DNA from: Coenobita brevimanus
Taxonomy: Eukaryota > Arthropoda > Malacostraca > Decapoda > Coenobitidae
DNA: 64,000 nt
Reading direction: 5' to 3'
Assembly: GCA_032717465.1 (NCBI GenBank)
Contig: CM064683.1
Span: 40,444,497 to 40,508,496, forward strand
Part shown: positions 43,385 through 56,400 of the stretch, in pieces
Layout of the letters: each line of letters begins with the position of its first letter
Position numbering within the stretch: the first letter of the stretch is position 1
The notes under the pieces: model-generated
What the model was told of the DNA's origin: nothing
Databases searched by the model: none
What the model saw: only the letters and a program-made list of their open reading frames with translations
Made by a program: the position numbers and the translations under genes

Positions 43385-43938
43385 TACAATAATTTTGTAA
43401 GTGCTTGTAATGGTGGTTTTGTAGATCAGTTATACATATATTAGACTCGTGAGCGGTTGTTGTACTTAAGTAGCTTTGTAAGTAGATAATCTTCGTTCCC
43501 TTTTGTCATGCAATGACAGGAGAGGTAAAGAATAGTATGGGACTATTTTTATTTGTCTTGGAAATATTAATAGTCTCTAACATACAAGCGAAGTATAGAG
43601 TCCCGCGAGCTAGCTCCCTGTCTCGCTCTCTCTCTCTTCCACCCTCTCGCCCATGTTGCTAGGCTCCTTCTCACTACTACCTGTCGGTTCTATAGCTAGC
43701 CTCCTTCTGAGCTCTGCTTCCTAAATTCTGGTGTAGGAGGGGTCGTGTCACGTGTGTTACACTGTGGTTGGAATGTTCTAGAAACCTGTGTGTGAGTATG
43801 TGTGTATGTATGTGTATGGTCACTAGGCGCTGTCGTGTGCCTATAAAGCATTCCTTGAGTTAGAGTGTGTAGGCATGTTTAGCATTGCTCGATTCTCGCA
43901 GACACTATACCTTCTCATCATCTGACTTGCTGCTTCTA

Positions 43939-43970
<32 letters not shown>

Positions 43971-44014
43971 TCATGTTTTCTATAATTAATTGTATTTATA
44001 ATATGGAGTCCTAA
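43385..44014 (-). repeat. LTR of the gene-less element (3' LTR in element sense)
   Basis: About 630 bp. It shares the GACAGGAGAGGTAAAGAATA and GTATGGGACTATTTTTATTT blocks and the CTATC-repeat end with the Gypsy LTR, but carries extra sequence (TGTGTGAGTATGTGTGTATG) not seen there. Confidence 0.85.
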
Positions 44015-46543
44015 CATTGCTCCGTCACGCCGCTAGAGGTCCTCCGACAGCAATCATCATGGACATATGCTAATCTATTAGTACATAATATTGATTATAA
44101 TATTGTATATATATAATATTCATAGTAAATTGCAATGATCTAGTAATATTACATTTCAAACAAGTTGTATACATATTTGAATAAATGCAATGGTTGTTGT
44201 ATGACATTTTGTAAGATGTGTATGTATAACAGACATACGCATATAATTGTCCAATGGTAATACTGCTAGGTTATTACATTACATATTGAGTTATCCCTTT
44301 AGTAATGTCTAATATTTCACCTGACTTGTATGATGATTCTGGTAATGCAGAATTGTGGTAAAATTGTATGATTTTACATAATATTGTAGTAACATTGTGG
44401 TAATACATAATTGTAACATTGTTAATTGTTACATAATTGTATTGTAATTGTTACATTGTAGTAACATTGTAGTAATACATAATTGTAACATTTTATGAAT
44501 TGTTACATAATATTGTGGTAATGCATAATTGTGTTGGCCTTATAATTGTAGTTACATTTTGTTAATGCAACTGTTACATAATTGTGTTGGCCTTATAATT
44601 GTAGTTAAAGTTACATAAAAGTTACATCTTGTTAATGCAACTGTTACATAATTGTTCCATATTGTTTGTAGTTACATAATTGCAGCAAGTGTAACATAAT
44701 GCAATCGTTTGTCGTTACATAATTGTTACATATCGTTTGTAGTTATATGATTGTAATAATTACAGTCCTGACATTGAATCCGGTCATGCTGCGGTCGATG
44801 ATAGTGATGATGTGCCATGCCACTAGCTTGTGGAGACAACAATTTGCTTTTTTGTTTGTAGTTTATGTGGTATTTTGGCATTTGTAGGAAACACGCTTAT
44901 TTTCATTTGTTTGTTATGTGATCTTACTCTATTTCTTTCTTTCTTTCTTTTTTTTTTTGTATGTACTGATTTTCTATAGTTTGTTTTTCTTCGTTTGTCT
45001 ACGCTTTTTCGGTGTTGTTCGAGGTTGCGTTATTGCTGGCTAATTCCCTTGGGACCCTTTTTTAAGGTTTAGTTTATATTGCACAGATATTACTGAAAAT
45101 GATATTATATAGCCCCATATTTTGTTATTTTATATAAAAAATATATATACACTATATACAGTATTAACTATATACACTGACTTGTTGTTCACTTGTACCT
45201 ATCGTGGGCAATATATGTGTCAGCATTGTGTGGAAATCTTTGTCTTCACGATTGTGTTGAAGATGTTCATTCTTGCTAACGTCATTTGTGTTGGCCATTT
45301 TTTTTTTTCTGGTCTTCCTTGTAACTTAATTTATCTGTTTCCACTAGGTAGCTTTAATTAATAAACGTTTAATACAGTTCTTTTAATCGTTCACTGAGTA
45401 ACTGTGATGGTATATTTTCTTTATTACTTTGTAGATGTAATAATGTATAGCTGTATGTATCAAACACGTATTTTATGCAGGTATAAATGGTAACACTCGT
45501 TGGTAGTAAATAAATGCTATAATAAATGAATGAATATGTACAGTGTAGAATATTTATTATTGGTGATTATTTAGTGTTTAAGTTATGCAGATAATTGAAG
45601 TATGTGTACGTAAGTTGTAACTATACAGCACGTGTTATATGTTTGTGCAGAAGTTTTTTGTCTATCACTGTGTATTGTATAAATGAAGTAACTATGTGAT
45701 TCACTAATTTTTACCGTGGTGGGAATGGTGTAAGTGATGGTGCAGGTGGTGAGTTGATTGACGTGGCGTCTTTTCAGCAAGCACGCATGATGACGTCGAC
45801 TTCCCACACTGGTAGCTGTGGTGAGTGAATGAGTAGCGATGAGTAACTTGAGTGAAGATGAGTAAGATGAGTTGTGAATATGGGCTTGGTATTTGCTTCG
45901 TCGTCTTGACCTCTTCACTCCTGCGTCAGCGGTGGAGGTTGGGTGGAGGTAGCAGAGAGAGGAGGGTGAGGTCTGATGGTTGTGAGTTGTGAGTCGTGTC
46001 TCACTCTTCGTTTGTTTGTTTTGTTTTTCTTTCTCGATGTATTCTCCATCCTTTTCTCTTGTGATTTATTCGTTGTGGGATGAAGACTGCCGCTACTTGT
46101 AGGTGCGTGTAGAAGATTATACAGACGACTCGTAGAGTTGTTACTTGTCGTTGATTGTAGATGGTTGTAGTTCGTTGGTTCGTCGTAGAAATTGGAAGAT
46201 TGTTTGTATCAGTATTTTGTTAAACTACTGGCAAGGCGTCGTGTGACCACTTCTAAATCAGCGTGATGATCATGGAGACGGAGGGGGGGTTGGAGAGAAT
46301 ACTGTCAGGAGCTGGTTGTGAGTTGTTGGTTGTGAGAGGTATTTTTTGTTTTCACTCTTGATAATGCAGAATCAACTGTACACTCGTGGGCTCTTAGGCT
46401 TGTAGACTCGTAGGTTTGTTGCTTGTATTTTGTAGGAATTCACTGTAGAACTGAAGCTAATCTTGGTTAGAGTCTCGCCTACTTTCGTAGAAATTCACTG
46501 TAGATTCGTAGACAAGGTTCGTACGTTCGCTGCCGCCATATCT

Positions 46544-46959
46544 TACAATAACTTTGTAGAAACTTGTAGTGATGTTTTGTAGATCAGTTATATACCGTAT
46601 ATATTAGACTCGTGGACGAGCAGTTGTTATACTTGAGTAGCTTTGTAAAGTAGGTAATCTTCGTTCCCTTTTGTCATGCAATGACAGGAGAGGTAAAGAA
46701 TAGTATGGGACTATTTTCATTTGTCTTGGAAATATTAACAAAGTCTCTAACATACAAGTGAAGTATAGAGTCCCGCGAGCTAGCTCCCTGTCTCGCTCTC
46801 TCTCTCTCTCTCTTTCACTTTCTTGCCCATGTTGCTAGGCTCCTTCTCCCCACTACCTATCGGTTTTATAGCTAGCCTCCTTCTGAGCTCTGCTTCCTAA
46901 ATTCTGGTGTAGCAGGGGTCGTGTCGCGTGTGTTACACTGTGGTTGGAATGTTCTAGAA
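46544..46959 (-). repeat. Truncated LTR of the gene-less element (5' LTR in element sense)
   Basis: Matches the left LTR up to TGGAATGTTCTAGAA and stops at 46959, where Jk-1 sequence begins. About 220 bp of LTR are missing and do not reappear on the far side of Jk-1, so the insertion was accompanied by a deletion. Confidence 0.85.
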
Positions 46960-47319
46960 GCAAAATTCAATATCCGCTCATTTTGAGATGCCAGGACAAA
47001 CTGCACTTGAAAGAGTGGAGATCATAGGCAGTAGGTGATACAGACAGAGGGAGACAGTTCCAGAGTTGACCTTTTGCATACATGAAGGACTTAGAGTAAA
47101 AGTTAACCCTTTGCATTAGAGAGTTGGGCAGAAAAGGAATGAGAGATTGTTGCTAGACGGGTGCTATGTGCCCGCCATAGTGGTGGAGGGATGCAAGCAG
47201 TGACCACTAAAGTAGCGATGGGAAAGAGATGAAGATGCAACAGTGGGGCGAAAAGACAGAGGTTGAAGCGAACCAGTAAGAGAAGGAGAGTTAATTATAG
47301 TCTGACAGATCGAAACGTA

Positions 47320-47861
47320 GGGTTTTGGTGGAGTCACCCCCTCCCTGCACTGTTGCCACGTTTCCGAGCTGACCTCTCCATCAGCGATGACCTTGACACT
47401 GTTTCCCTCTTGTGATCTCCGTTTTTCTAATACCCCCTATACCCCTGCCACCAACACCCCCTATACCCCTACCCCCAACAACACCCCCATCAACAACACC
47501 CGCTATACCTCCACCACCAACACCTCCTATAAATATAGACCCCCACCATCAACACCTGTATAATAATTAGCCGTTGATAATTGCTATACTTTTATTGAGA
47601 GCATACATTCTACCCTATTGCTCAAACTCCCTAATCTTACAATCCCATCTGTCTTAATCCTTCCCACTGCCTTCGTTCCTAAATCCCTTAATTGATCTAT
47701 TTTTAACCTAAGTGTCCCCACACCTTTTAAACCATTTACCTCTCTGTCACTGTTCTCCACCATATGTATCAACTTGTATTATATTGTGTATAGAACTTTC
47801 ATACTGTATGCTGTACTACTGTATAATGTATAAGAATACCCACTGTTTAGTGGAAATAAAG

Positions 47862-47927
<66 letters not shown>

Positions 47928-48502
47928 AGATTTTGTTATGTGTCATCCATGGTTTTTTACTTCCATTTTTATGTATGGATTATAATTTTGACTTTATTTC
48001 CGCACCACCCTTGAGGTAAAAGTCACGGCGCGTTTTTTATAGAGGTTTCCCCAATAGGCCTAAATCCTGTAGGGGGTTGGTGACCTCCCACAGCGTACAC
48101 ACAAACACGTGTCGCGTGAGTGCTGCCACCCCAGAGCTGTTTGATATATTTATTTTAATTATGAAAGGATCGCCTCTTCCCACTTTTATCCCTTCAAATT
48201 TTCTTGCAATTATACTTGCTAAATTAATTAGCAATGTTAGAAGTGTTGGGGAAGTAAATAATAATTAGAATATTTTTAGAGCAACACTGCCAAATTTTTA
48301 TGCCACGTTTCTCTATTATCGTATAATATAGTATGCAGAATAGTTTTATTCTTCCTTGATACATGTCAGCACTTTCATTACAGTTATATTAGTATGAGTT
48401 ATGTTTATGTATCATTCCTACTACACAAACCACAGGCGTTATACATCGTAGGGTTAGGAAACATGGCAACAGTGTAGGGAGGGGGTGACTCCACCCAAAC
48501 CC
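47320..48502. mobile_element. Non-autonomous TIR transposon inside Jk-1
   Basis: 1183 bp with 46-bp terminal inverted repeats, GGGTTTTGGTGGAGTCACC at the left end (47320) and the matching end at 48502, flanked by TA on both sides. The arms differ at about four positions. The interior has a CCCCTATACCCC minisatellite (47430-47530), a TTA/TC microsatellite (47864-47924) and no transposase. The host Jk-1 sequence resumes on both sides, which confirms insertion. The TA target is compatible with Tc1/mariner-type and a few other superfamilies; the terminus is not one I can name. Confidence 0.85.
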
Positions 48503-49508
48503 TATGTTACGAGGAGGAACACTATAGATGAAAAGCCTCTGACTCCATCTTGCTGAGAAGAGCTGTATGTGGGGAGCCTCCTCATAGTTGTGAGTTGCAC
48601 TCTACAAAGGGGTGGATAAAACCCACGTATAAAGCCAACAACTGTGCAAGGGTAAAGATTGCCCAGAGTCGGCTAAGCACACCTAGTCTTTTGGGAGCAG
48701 ATTTTACATTAGAAGTAATATGATCCCTCCAAAATTAGTCTCGAGAGAATGAAACCCCAAGTATATTTGAAGGAGATGAGTTAAATTTTGTAAAAAAAAA
48801 TAAAAAAATAAAAAAATAAAAAAGAGGATACTCCTCCAGAAGATTTCATTGGGTTGTAAGACTAAAGAACTGAGATTTTGATGCATTAAAAACAAGGTTA
48901 CTTTTACCTTTATCGGAGATACGAGCCAAGTCAGACATTACGTGTGCTACAACGTCAACCCTTGTTTGTTAAAGTAACTATTGAGTTGGATGCTGCAGGA
49001 AGCGAATGGAAAGGTGATGGGTGGAGTCATAAGCGTATAAGTGGATAGGATTAGATGTACAGATTAGAAGGTCGTTGATGAATAGAAAGAAGTGAATTGA
49101 TGATAGGACAGAGCCCTGAGGAATACCACTATTGATAGCTCTGAAAGAAGAATGGTGGTCATCTACAACAACAGCTATAGAACAACCAGAAAGAAACTAT
49201 AGATAAAGGCACAGATAGAAGGATGGAAACTGCAAGCGGGCAGTCTGGAAATTAAAGATTTATGTCAGACTCGATCGAAAGGCTTTGATATGTCATGAGC
49301 AATGACAAAGCTTTAGCCAAAGTCCCAAAAGGGGATGACCAGGAGATCAAATGGTAGGTGAGATCACCAATGGAGCGTCCCTAGTGGAACCAATATTGAC
49401 GATTGGAAGGAAGGCTGTGATGGGAAAGGAGCTTTATATTTTTTTTTTTTTTAAGAATAGACTCAAAAACTACTGAAATACAGGATGTTACACCAATTGG
49501 GGGAGAGT

Positions 49509-50215
49509 TTAATGACTGGGAATGGTCACCCTTCTTTGGGACTGGCTGAATGAGATCAAACTTACAGCAAGATGGAAACGTACAAGTTGACAGATAAAAG
49601 CAAAAGAGTTTAGCGCAGAAGCACAGTTCTTGAGGACAACAGGAGGGACCTGATCAGGCATATATGCCTTCGCAGTATTGAGGCCATTGATGGTAGAAAA
49701 TACATCAGTTGAAGAAACTTCATTGTCCGTCATAAGGAAGTCAGAGAGGGGAAGTGATGGAGGAACAGCACCAGAATCGTCTAAGATGGAACTGGAAGAG
49801 AAATTCTGAAGGAACAGTTTTCCTTTATCAGTAAAAGAAATAGTTACAGAGCCATCAGAGTGGTGAAGAGGAAATGATAAGGTAAAATTGTTAGGAAGGT
49901 TTTTGGCAAGGTGCCACAGGGAGTGGGAAGAATTAGGGATGGAGAGTTCAAAGCATATGAAATTATGTTTAGCACTGTGAAGCACAGAATTAGCACAGTT
50001 CCAGGCAAAAACATGAACGTGATGAGATTCGGGGGTGAAATGGTCCTAGTACCTTTTGTAGTGTTTCTCCTTGTTGTGGACAGCATTTGAAAAAGCATGA
50101 TTAAACCAATTTTTTTTTTTGCACTAGTCACATGATATGAGAAAGAAATGCATGCTTCCATGCCCAAGAGAATAACCTCCAAAATGTGAAAAACACACTC
50201 AGATGGCTCCCGCAC
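49509..50215 (-). pseudogene. Jk-1 copy 3 RT N-terminal and linker region
   Basis: 49509-49985 is open for about 158 codons and reads HFIC-F-IP, WHLAKNLPNNF, FLQNFSSSS, then VFSTINGLNTAKAYMPDQVPPVVLKNCA. This is the usual linker and entry into a Jockey-like RT, collinear with the start of Jk-1 copy 2 at 9733. Upstream (49844-50215) continues in another frame. Downstream motifs are visible only in pieces, for example the ALDISKAF-like segment near 49280 and the SGIPQGSVLS-like segment near 49120. No intact product is possible. Confidence 0.75.
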
Positions 50216-51011
50216 ATGGAAGCAATAATCATTCCAGGGAAAATCAAAGAAGTACTTCCTGAGGGCCTACCATTCAGCTTCTCCAAAGTGCCACAGCCTC
50301 CACTTCCTGGGAGGGTCCACAGGCCTTACTGGGGTGAAAGAACACTTCAGGTTATAAGGTTGTGTGAGGAGCCCAACAAAGAGAAAGATTAACAGCGTAA
50401 GCAGAAGGATGGATTAATTGTTAGGAAGAGGTCAGGTATATTGGAACTCCCTCCAAGGAGGTCAGGGATACGAGCAGGGTGCTGTACAATCTGCTGTAGG
50501 TCATTAAGGATAGAAAAGATTTAGGCTTGCTCACCAGGTGGATCAGTGAAAGGAGAGAGAAAGCCAAAGGTGGTGGTGAACATTGAAATCACATAGAATG
50601 AAGATTATAATGTTCTTTTACGTTTCTGTCCCCTTAGTTTTTTTTTCCTTACATTCTCCCTTGTTTCATAACTCGTGCTATTTCGTCCTTGCTTTCACCA
50701 CCAACACCTTAAGCAACAAGAGAGGTATGACACAAGATGACGTAAGGTGGAGCGGCTGGAACTCCTCTATAGATGTACATACCTATTTAAGGCCTTTACT
50801 GTTCATGCACCATTTTCTTTCGTGCTGTCTTTCTTTCCTTTTCCTTCATTAATTTCATGGTTTGAGTCTTTCTCGTTCTCCTTATCTTCCTCTTTATTTC
50901 TGAGTTTCCTTCAGTCATTCCCTTTCTTCCTTTTGTTTGTCATTTCCTTTCCCCTTTTCTCCTTTCTTTCACCTTTTCATGCCTTGAGTTTTCTTTTTTC
51001 TTTTGCTTTTC

Positions 51012-51014
<3 letters not shown>

Positions 51015-51074
<60 letters not shown>
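51015..51074. repeat. (CT)n microsatellite
   Basis: About 60 bp of CT inside a type-A polypyrimidine stretch. Confidence 0.95.
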
Positions 51075-51076
<2 letters not shown>

Positions 51077-52300
51077 TTCTTTCTTCATTACATATTGCCG
51101 CAATAATTGATCAAGGGAAGTAGTAGTCAATATCAAGTAAGGTGTAGCGGCCTGGCACACAAATATAGGTGTCTGCAGTTCCACCGTAATCAACAAGATG
51201 TTCCTTTGCTGGTCCATCTTTCGCATTTCCCTTTTTCTTTCTCCTTTTCTTTTTCTTTATACTACTTCTGTTTCCAGTTCTGCTTAGTTTCTTTTTTCTT
51301 TTCATTTCTTCTTTGTTTCCTCTTTGTATCTTATTTTTCTTCATCTCTCATTTATAACTACTTTTTTGTCATTTTCACTTTTTTCTTAATGATACATTTT
51401 CTTTTCTTTTTTTTTCGCTTCCTCCTCCTTGTTGGCCATTTTTTCTCATCATGTCACTGTTTCACAAGTTACAAGAAAAGGAGGAAGCGACTGGACGTAA
51501 GGGTATTATCATCCGTGCTAACCTACTGGACATCAGTATATTCACTACACCACACCAGCCATCACCATCTTCATCACTGTCCATAAAATTAAGCTCTACC
51601 ATGAAAACTAACCTAGACACTCATCACCAGTGCAATCATCATAATTAACTTATATGATCATTATTACTGTCATCATCATGATCATCATCATCGTCACCAT
51701 CACCTCCACCACTATTAACTACATCACATTAAAGCCACCACTATAGTACATCATCACAAGCTACAAGAGAGGTTAGAGGCAAGATAAAGTAAGGTGGAGA
51801 GGTCTGGCAATCCACTACACCTGTATTGAGCGCAAACCTTCTCCAGTTTTTTGTTTCTTTTTCGTTTTTCATTTATATATCTCTTGGTCCTTTTTTTGTC
51901 TTCATTTCCCTGTCCTTCGTCGTTTCTCATTTTCATTTTCTGTTTATCAATCATCTTTCTATCTATGCATCTATGTATTTATCTCTCTATGTATCTCCTA
52001 CAGCCGGGGTTCGTTCTACCGATATCATTCACCATCAATACGATGACTAAATTTATATTTTGCTCCTGGCATTACCATAGGATTTTATTCAGCTAAGATC
52101 CCCCTAATAGAGCAGGTGTTAATATAGACGATATCCAACCCCTCCATTTACAAAAGTCTGCCCCAACCTTCCTGCATAAAATCGTCAAGACACTGGAAAA
52201 ATAAATTGAATAGCAATAAGGAGATGAGACCAAGTACCTCGTATAGTCGAACGGCCTGGGTCTCTACACCAGATGCCAGGAGTTCATACCTACCATTCCA

Positions 52301-52302
<2 letters not shown>

Positions 52303-52388
<86 letters not shown>
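52303..52388. repeat. (TG)n microsatellite
   Basis: About 86 bp of TG between a weak type-A head and an ATC-rich stretch. Confidence 0.95.
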
Positions 52389-52883
52389 ACTATTTTCTTT
52401 GTCAACACCACCACTAGAATCATCGTCATCATCATCAAAGCCAACTTACATCACTATTCAACATCAATAACACATTCACCATTATTAATGTTTAGATCAT
52501 CATCATCAAAATTAAGCTACATCACTGTTTCGCTTCACTAACACCATTACTAGTAATGATTGGGAAGAACTGAGCTTTTTTTTTTTTCTTTATCAACATC
52601 CTCATCTCCATCACTAGTTCCCGCATAATCATGATTATCACCATCAATGATAAGCAACAACCAGTATCGCTACCACCACCACAGTAATCATCATCATTTT
52701 CTTTCCTTCCAGTTGTCTTTTCTTCTTCATTATAGTACATCATCACAAGGTATAAGAGAGGTGGGAGGGGATAATACAGGTGCAGCGGCCTGGCACTCCA
52801 TGACAAATGGACTGAGTTACAACCTACTGTACATTCATATATTACCCTTTTATTTTGCTGAATAATCTCTTTCATTACGTTCC

Positions 52884-53415
52884 TTGAAAGCAGTGATAAG
52901 AAGAAGGGAAGTGAGCATGGAAGTGAAAAAGTTACTACATGTCAGTATTGTGATACCAACTCTAACGTATGGAAGTGAAGCTTGGACGGTACTGGAAGGA
53001 CACAAGTCAAGAGTGAGAGCAGTGGAAATGAGTTATTTAAGAGGAGCCTGTGGAGTAACATGGAGAGACAGGCTGACAAATGAGGATATAAAGGAGCGTT
53101 GTGGTGTGGATGTGGATGTGATAGGAAGCGTTAGGAGGAATACACTGAGGTGGTTTGGCCATGTGGAGAGGATGGAGGGTGAAAGACTGATGTGGAGAGT
53201 GTACAGTATGTGAGTGAGGTGGAGGGGGGAAGAGGGAGGGGGAGGCCGAGGATGAGATGGAGGGATGGGGTGGAGAGGTATATGAGAGAGGGGGGTGTGA
53301 GTTGGGAGCAGGGCAGTGAAATGGCGGGGGACAGGGCGACGTGGAGGAGATTTGTTTGTGGCCACCCCGAACGGGATTGAGGCGTCTGGCAATAGATAGA
53401 TAGATAGATAGATTA
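52884..53415 (+). pseudogene. LINE 3' end: C-terminal domain of an RT polyprotein
   Basis: 52884-53213 reads SIVIPTLTYGSEAWT, then RVRAVEMSYLRGACGVTWRD, then NTLRWFGHVERM. 53192-53380 continues in another frame with GRGRPRMRWRDGVERY and GDRATWRRFV. This is the highly conserved C-terminal tail of a group of non-LTR RTs (RTE/Ingi-like; clade not assigned), unrelated to Jk-1 and Jk-2. One indel near 53200 breaks it. It ends at 53380, followed by GGCGTCTGGCAA and a TAGA tail (53394-53415). It is severely 5'-truncated: no RT catalytic motif is present. The 3' end matches the SINE at 60545. Confidence 0.85.
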
Positions 53416-56400
53416 AGTTTCTTTTTATATTTTCCATGTTATACGCCTTTTGTTTTTTTATTTTATTTCTGTCGTTCTTTCTCCTTTCCTTTCCTTTTTT
53501 GGCTCTTCTGTTCTAATTTATCCTCTTTTATTTCTCCTTTATATTGTTTTTCTTTTATATATATGTTTTCTCCGCTTTCAACTTTTATTTCATTCCTCCA
53601 TTTATTTACTTCTGTTTGATATTTTCTCCTTCCCTTGTGTTTTCTATCTTCATTTTATTATATCACAAGCTACACGAGAAGTAGTATATGAGATGAAGCA
53701 AGATTAGCATCGTCATCATTACTAATGTACAGTACATAGCCACCATTACTACTAGAACATCATCATCACTATCATCTTTATTCATACTGGAGTTAGTTTT
53801 CATTCGTCCTTGTATTTCCTTCTTTTTTCTTTTTTTGTTTATATTCAATTTTATTTTTCCTTTCATATGATTAATTTCTCTATTAAGCATTTTCTGTCTT
53901 GCTCATAAGCTTTCTTGACCAATTCATTTTCACTTGTTGCTTTTATTCTTTTCTCTCCTCTTTACCTCTCTCTCTGTTTTTCTCGTCGATATTCAGCATC
54001 ACAAGGTACAAGAGGTAGGAGGCGAGATGAAGCAAGGTGGAGCGGCCTGGGACACTGCTACAGGTGTACTCAGATAACACCTGTACCATTTATATACCTC
54101 CCTTATATTTTTTACCTCTTTACTTTCTATCCTTGTCCTACATTTCAAAGTTTGCATCAGTTTCGTCTGCTATTCACCCTGTTTTCTCAGTTTCCTTCTT
54201 TGTTTCTCATTTTCTTGCTTATCCATTAATTTCTTTTCTTTCTCTCTCTTTCTCCTTTTCGTTCATTGTTTCGTTTCCTTTCTCTCCTCCTCATATATCA
54301 TTTGTCTGCTAACTCCATTTCCTTATTCCTTCCTACTGTCTTTACTCTCTATATTACAACAATGAAGCAACAAAAGTAGCAGCCAAGGTGAAGTAGGGTG
54401 GAGCCACATGGGACACAAATGAAGGGGTCTCTAGTTCGACCCTCTTTACGCAGGTGCCTCCCTTTCGTTTTCTTTTTCCTGTTTCCTTCATGTTTTTTCT
54501 CCCTTCCTTCCTTTTTTGTCTATTATCCCCTGTTTCTTGTTCCCATTTCTTCTGTCTTTTCATTTCTTTTTAATGACATTTCTTTCATTATTGTCTTTGG
54601 TCTTTCCATCATTTGTTATCTACTCGTCCTTTATACTTTACATTTGTCTCCCTTTCTTGCTTATACATTATCAATTCTCTATTCCTTCCGGTCGTGTTAT
54701 TCCAGGTTTCTATTTTTTTTTTTTTTAGGTCATTATTCCCTGTCCTTGTTTGCTTGTGGCTGACGAGTCTGCTCGGCTAGACAGACACAGGTTCAACAAA
54801 AACAACAACAATCTTCTTGTTGCTTTTTTCTAATACACCGGTACTGGAGCATCACCGGCTTTAAGAGAAGTAAGAGGTGAGATGATGTTATTATCTTCGG
54901 TACTAATGTTTTGTGTATCATAATTACCATGACCACCACCACCACTAGCGTACCACATTAACCACCACTTTCACCATGATTATCGCTATAATTATCCAAA
55001 CAATTTTAGCCATTGAAATGAAAATCAAAACCTAATTCATCACCTCCAACATTAACATCACCACCGTCATCATTATCGTACATGTAACACCTCCAACACA
55101 AGGCACATTACATCAAGGCCACCACTGAATTACATCACAATTTACAGTTCGTTTCATTGTTTTCCTTCATTATTCTCCTCTTTTCTTTCCCAGTGTCCAT
55201 CTTTAAATTCCATCCTTTCTTTTTCCTTTGTCCTTAATTTTACTGTTTTTCTCCTCTTCATTTCTTCTGTCTCTTTCCTTTCTTGTCATCTTTCTATTAT
55301 ATTTCGGTGTCCTTTCCTTCTTCACTATATCACAGCGATAAAACTACAAGAGAAGTAGGAGCCAAGGTGATGTAAGGTGGAGCGACCTGAGATTCCAACA
55401 AAGATGTCCCGAGTTCCACTCAGTAAAGGTACAAAGTCGGTTTTGTTTTTTCCTTTTTTCCCTTCGTAGTTCTTTCTCTTTCTTTATATCGGCGTTTATA
55501 CTCCTTATGTGTTTTACTGTTTGGCTTTCTTCTCTTTCATTCTCTGTTTTTCTTTACGTCTTATTCCCTTTCCTTACTAATTTCTTTTAATCCTCTTCTC
55601 TGCTACGTTTTTCCTTTTCATCTCTCATTCATTATCATTTTTTAAATGTTTGGCTTTTATCCCTTTATTCCTGCATGCCTCAGTTTTTATTATTATTATC
55701 TTTCCTCCCTTCATCTCCTTTCCGTCTTCCTCTTCCTTTTTTTTTTTTTTTCATATTTTATTACCGGTACATTACAACATGACAAGCACCAAGAGGTGTG
55801 ATAGGTGAGATGAGATAAGGATATTATCATCAGTATTAACATACTGTATATTACCATCATCACCACCATAACCATCTCCGTCTCTATCATTATCATTATC
55901 ATAGATAGTCATATACATCATGATTTTAAAAACCTTCATCCCTGTGATGATGATCACAACCACCACACCATCACCATCTACAGCAGTAGCATCATCATCA
56001 CTATTATCACCAACACCGTCAGCTACATTAGATCAAAGTCACCACTGTATTACATCACAAGCTACAAGAGAGGCAGGAGACAAGATGCAGTAAGGTGGAG
56101 CGGCCAGGGACTACTGTGCGTGTACAGAGTTGAACCAGTCTCCCTTCTATATTCCACTGTCATCCTCTTTCTTATGTTTCTTTCTCCTGATATGTATTCC
56201 TTATCGCTTTAGCTCTCTATTTTCCTTCCGCATTCCTCATTTTTCCATTCTTCCTGCCACCCCTTCTCTCCCTTTCCTCCTTTTCCCATCATGTAACAAC
56301 ATCACAGTCTAAGAAAGAGGTAGGAGGAGACATGAAGTAAGGTAGCTGCCTGGGACTCTGCTACAGTCGTCCCAAGTTCAAACTTTGCCGCCGATATCTT

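Larger units (their letters stand above)
43385..46959 (-). mobile_element. Gene-less LTR element related to the Gypsy element
   Basis: Left LTR (43385-44014) and a truncated right LTR (46544-46959) flank about 2.5 kb with no gag, pol or env. In Gypsy sense it keeps the 5' LTR, a primer-binding site (46525-46538, TGGCGGCAGCGAAC), leader blocks (45780-46540), a short GATGATAGTGATGATGTG segment (about 44796-44815) matching the pol-env junction at 19880-19900, and the AT-rich 3' region (44030-44200). Its LTRs differ from each other at several percent of positions, so it is older than the intact element. The right LTR is cut short at the Jk-1 copy 3 junction. Confidence 0.85.
46960..50605 (-). mobile_element. 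Jk-1 LINE (copy 3), interrupted by a TIR transposon
   Basis: The longest Jk-1 copy here. On the minus strand from about 50605 it reads an APE-type endonuclease remnant (a GDFN-like start near 50590, and a QHPARIPDLLGG-like segment near 50470). The RT follows at 50000-48505, including the DQVPPVVLKNCA block at 49680-49630 and VPKKG near 49525. The C-terminal part is split by the insertion at 47320-48502 and resumes at 47319-46970. Many frame breaks; a poly(T) insertion lies at 49439-49453. The 3' end lacks a clear poly(A). Confidence 0.82.

Noticed and set aside
45583..45918. 111-codon minus-strand frame in the gene-less LTR element
   Set aside because: It lies in the leader-like region, has no counterpart in the intact element's leader and no family features.
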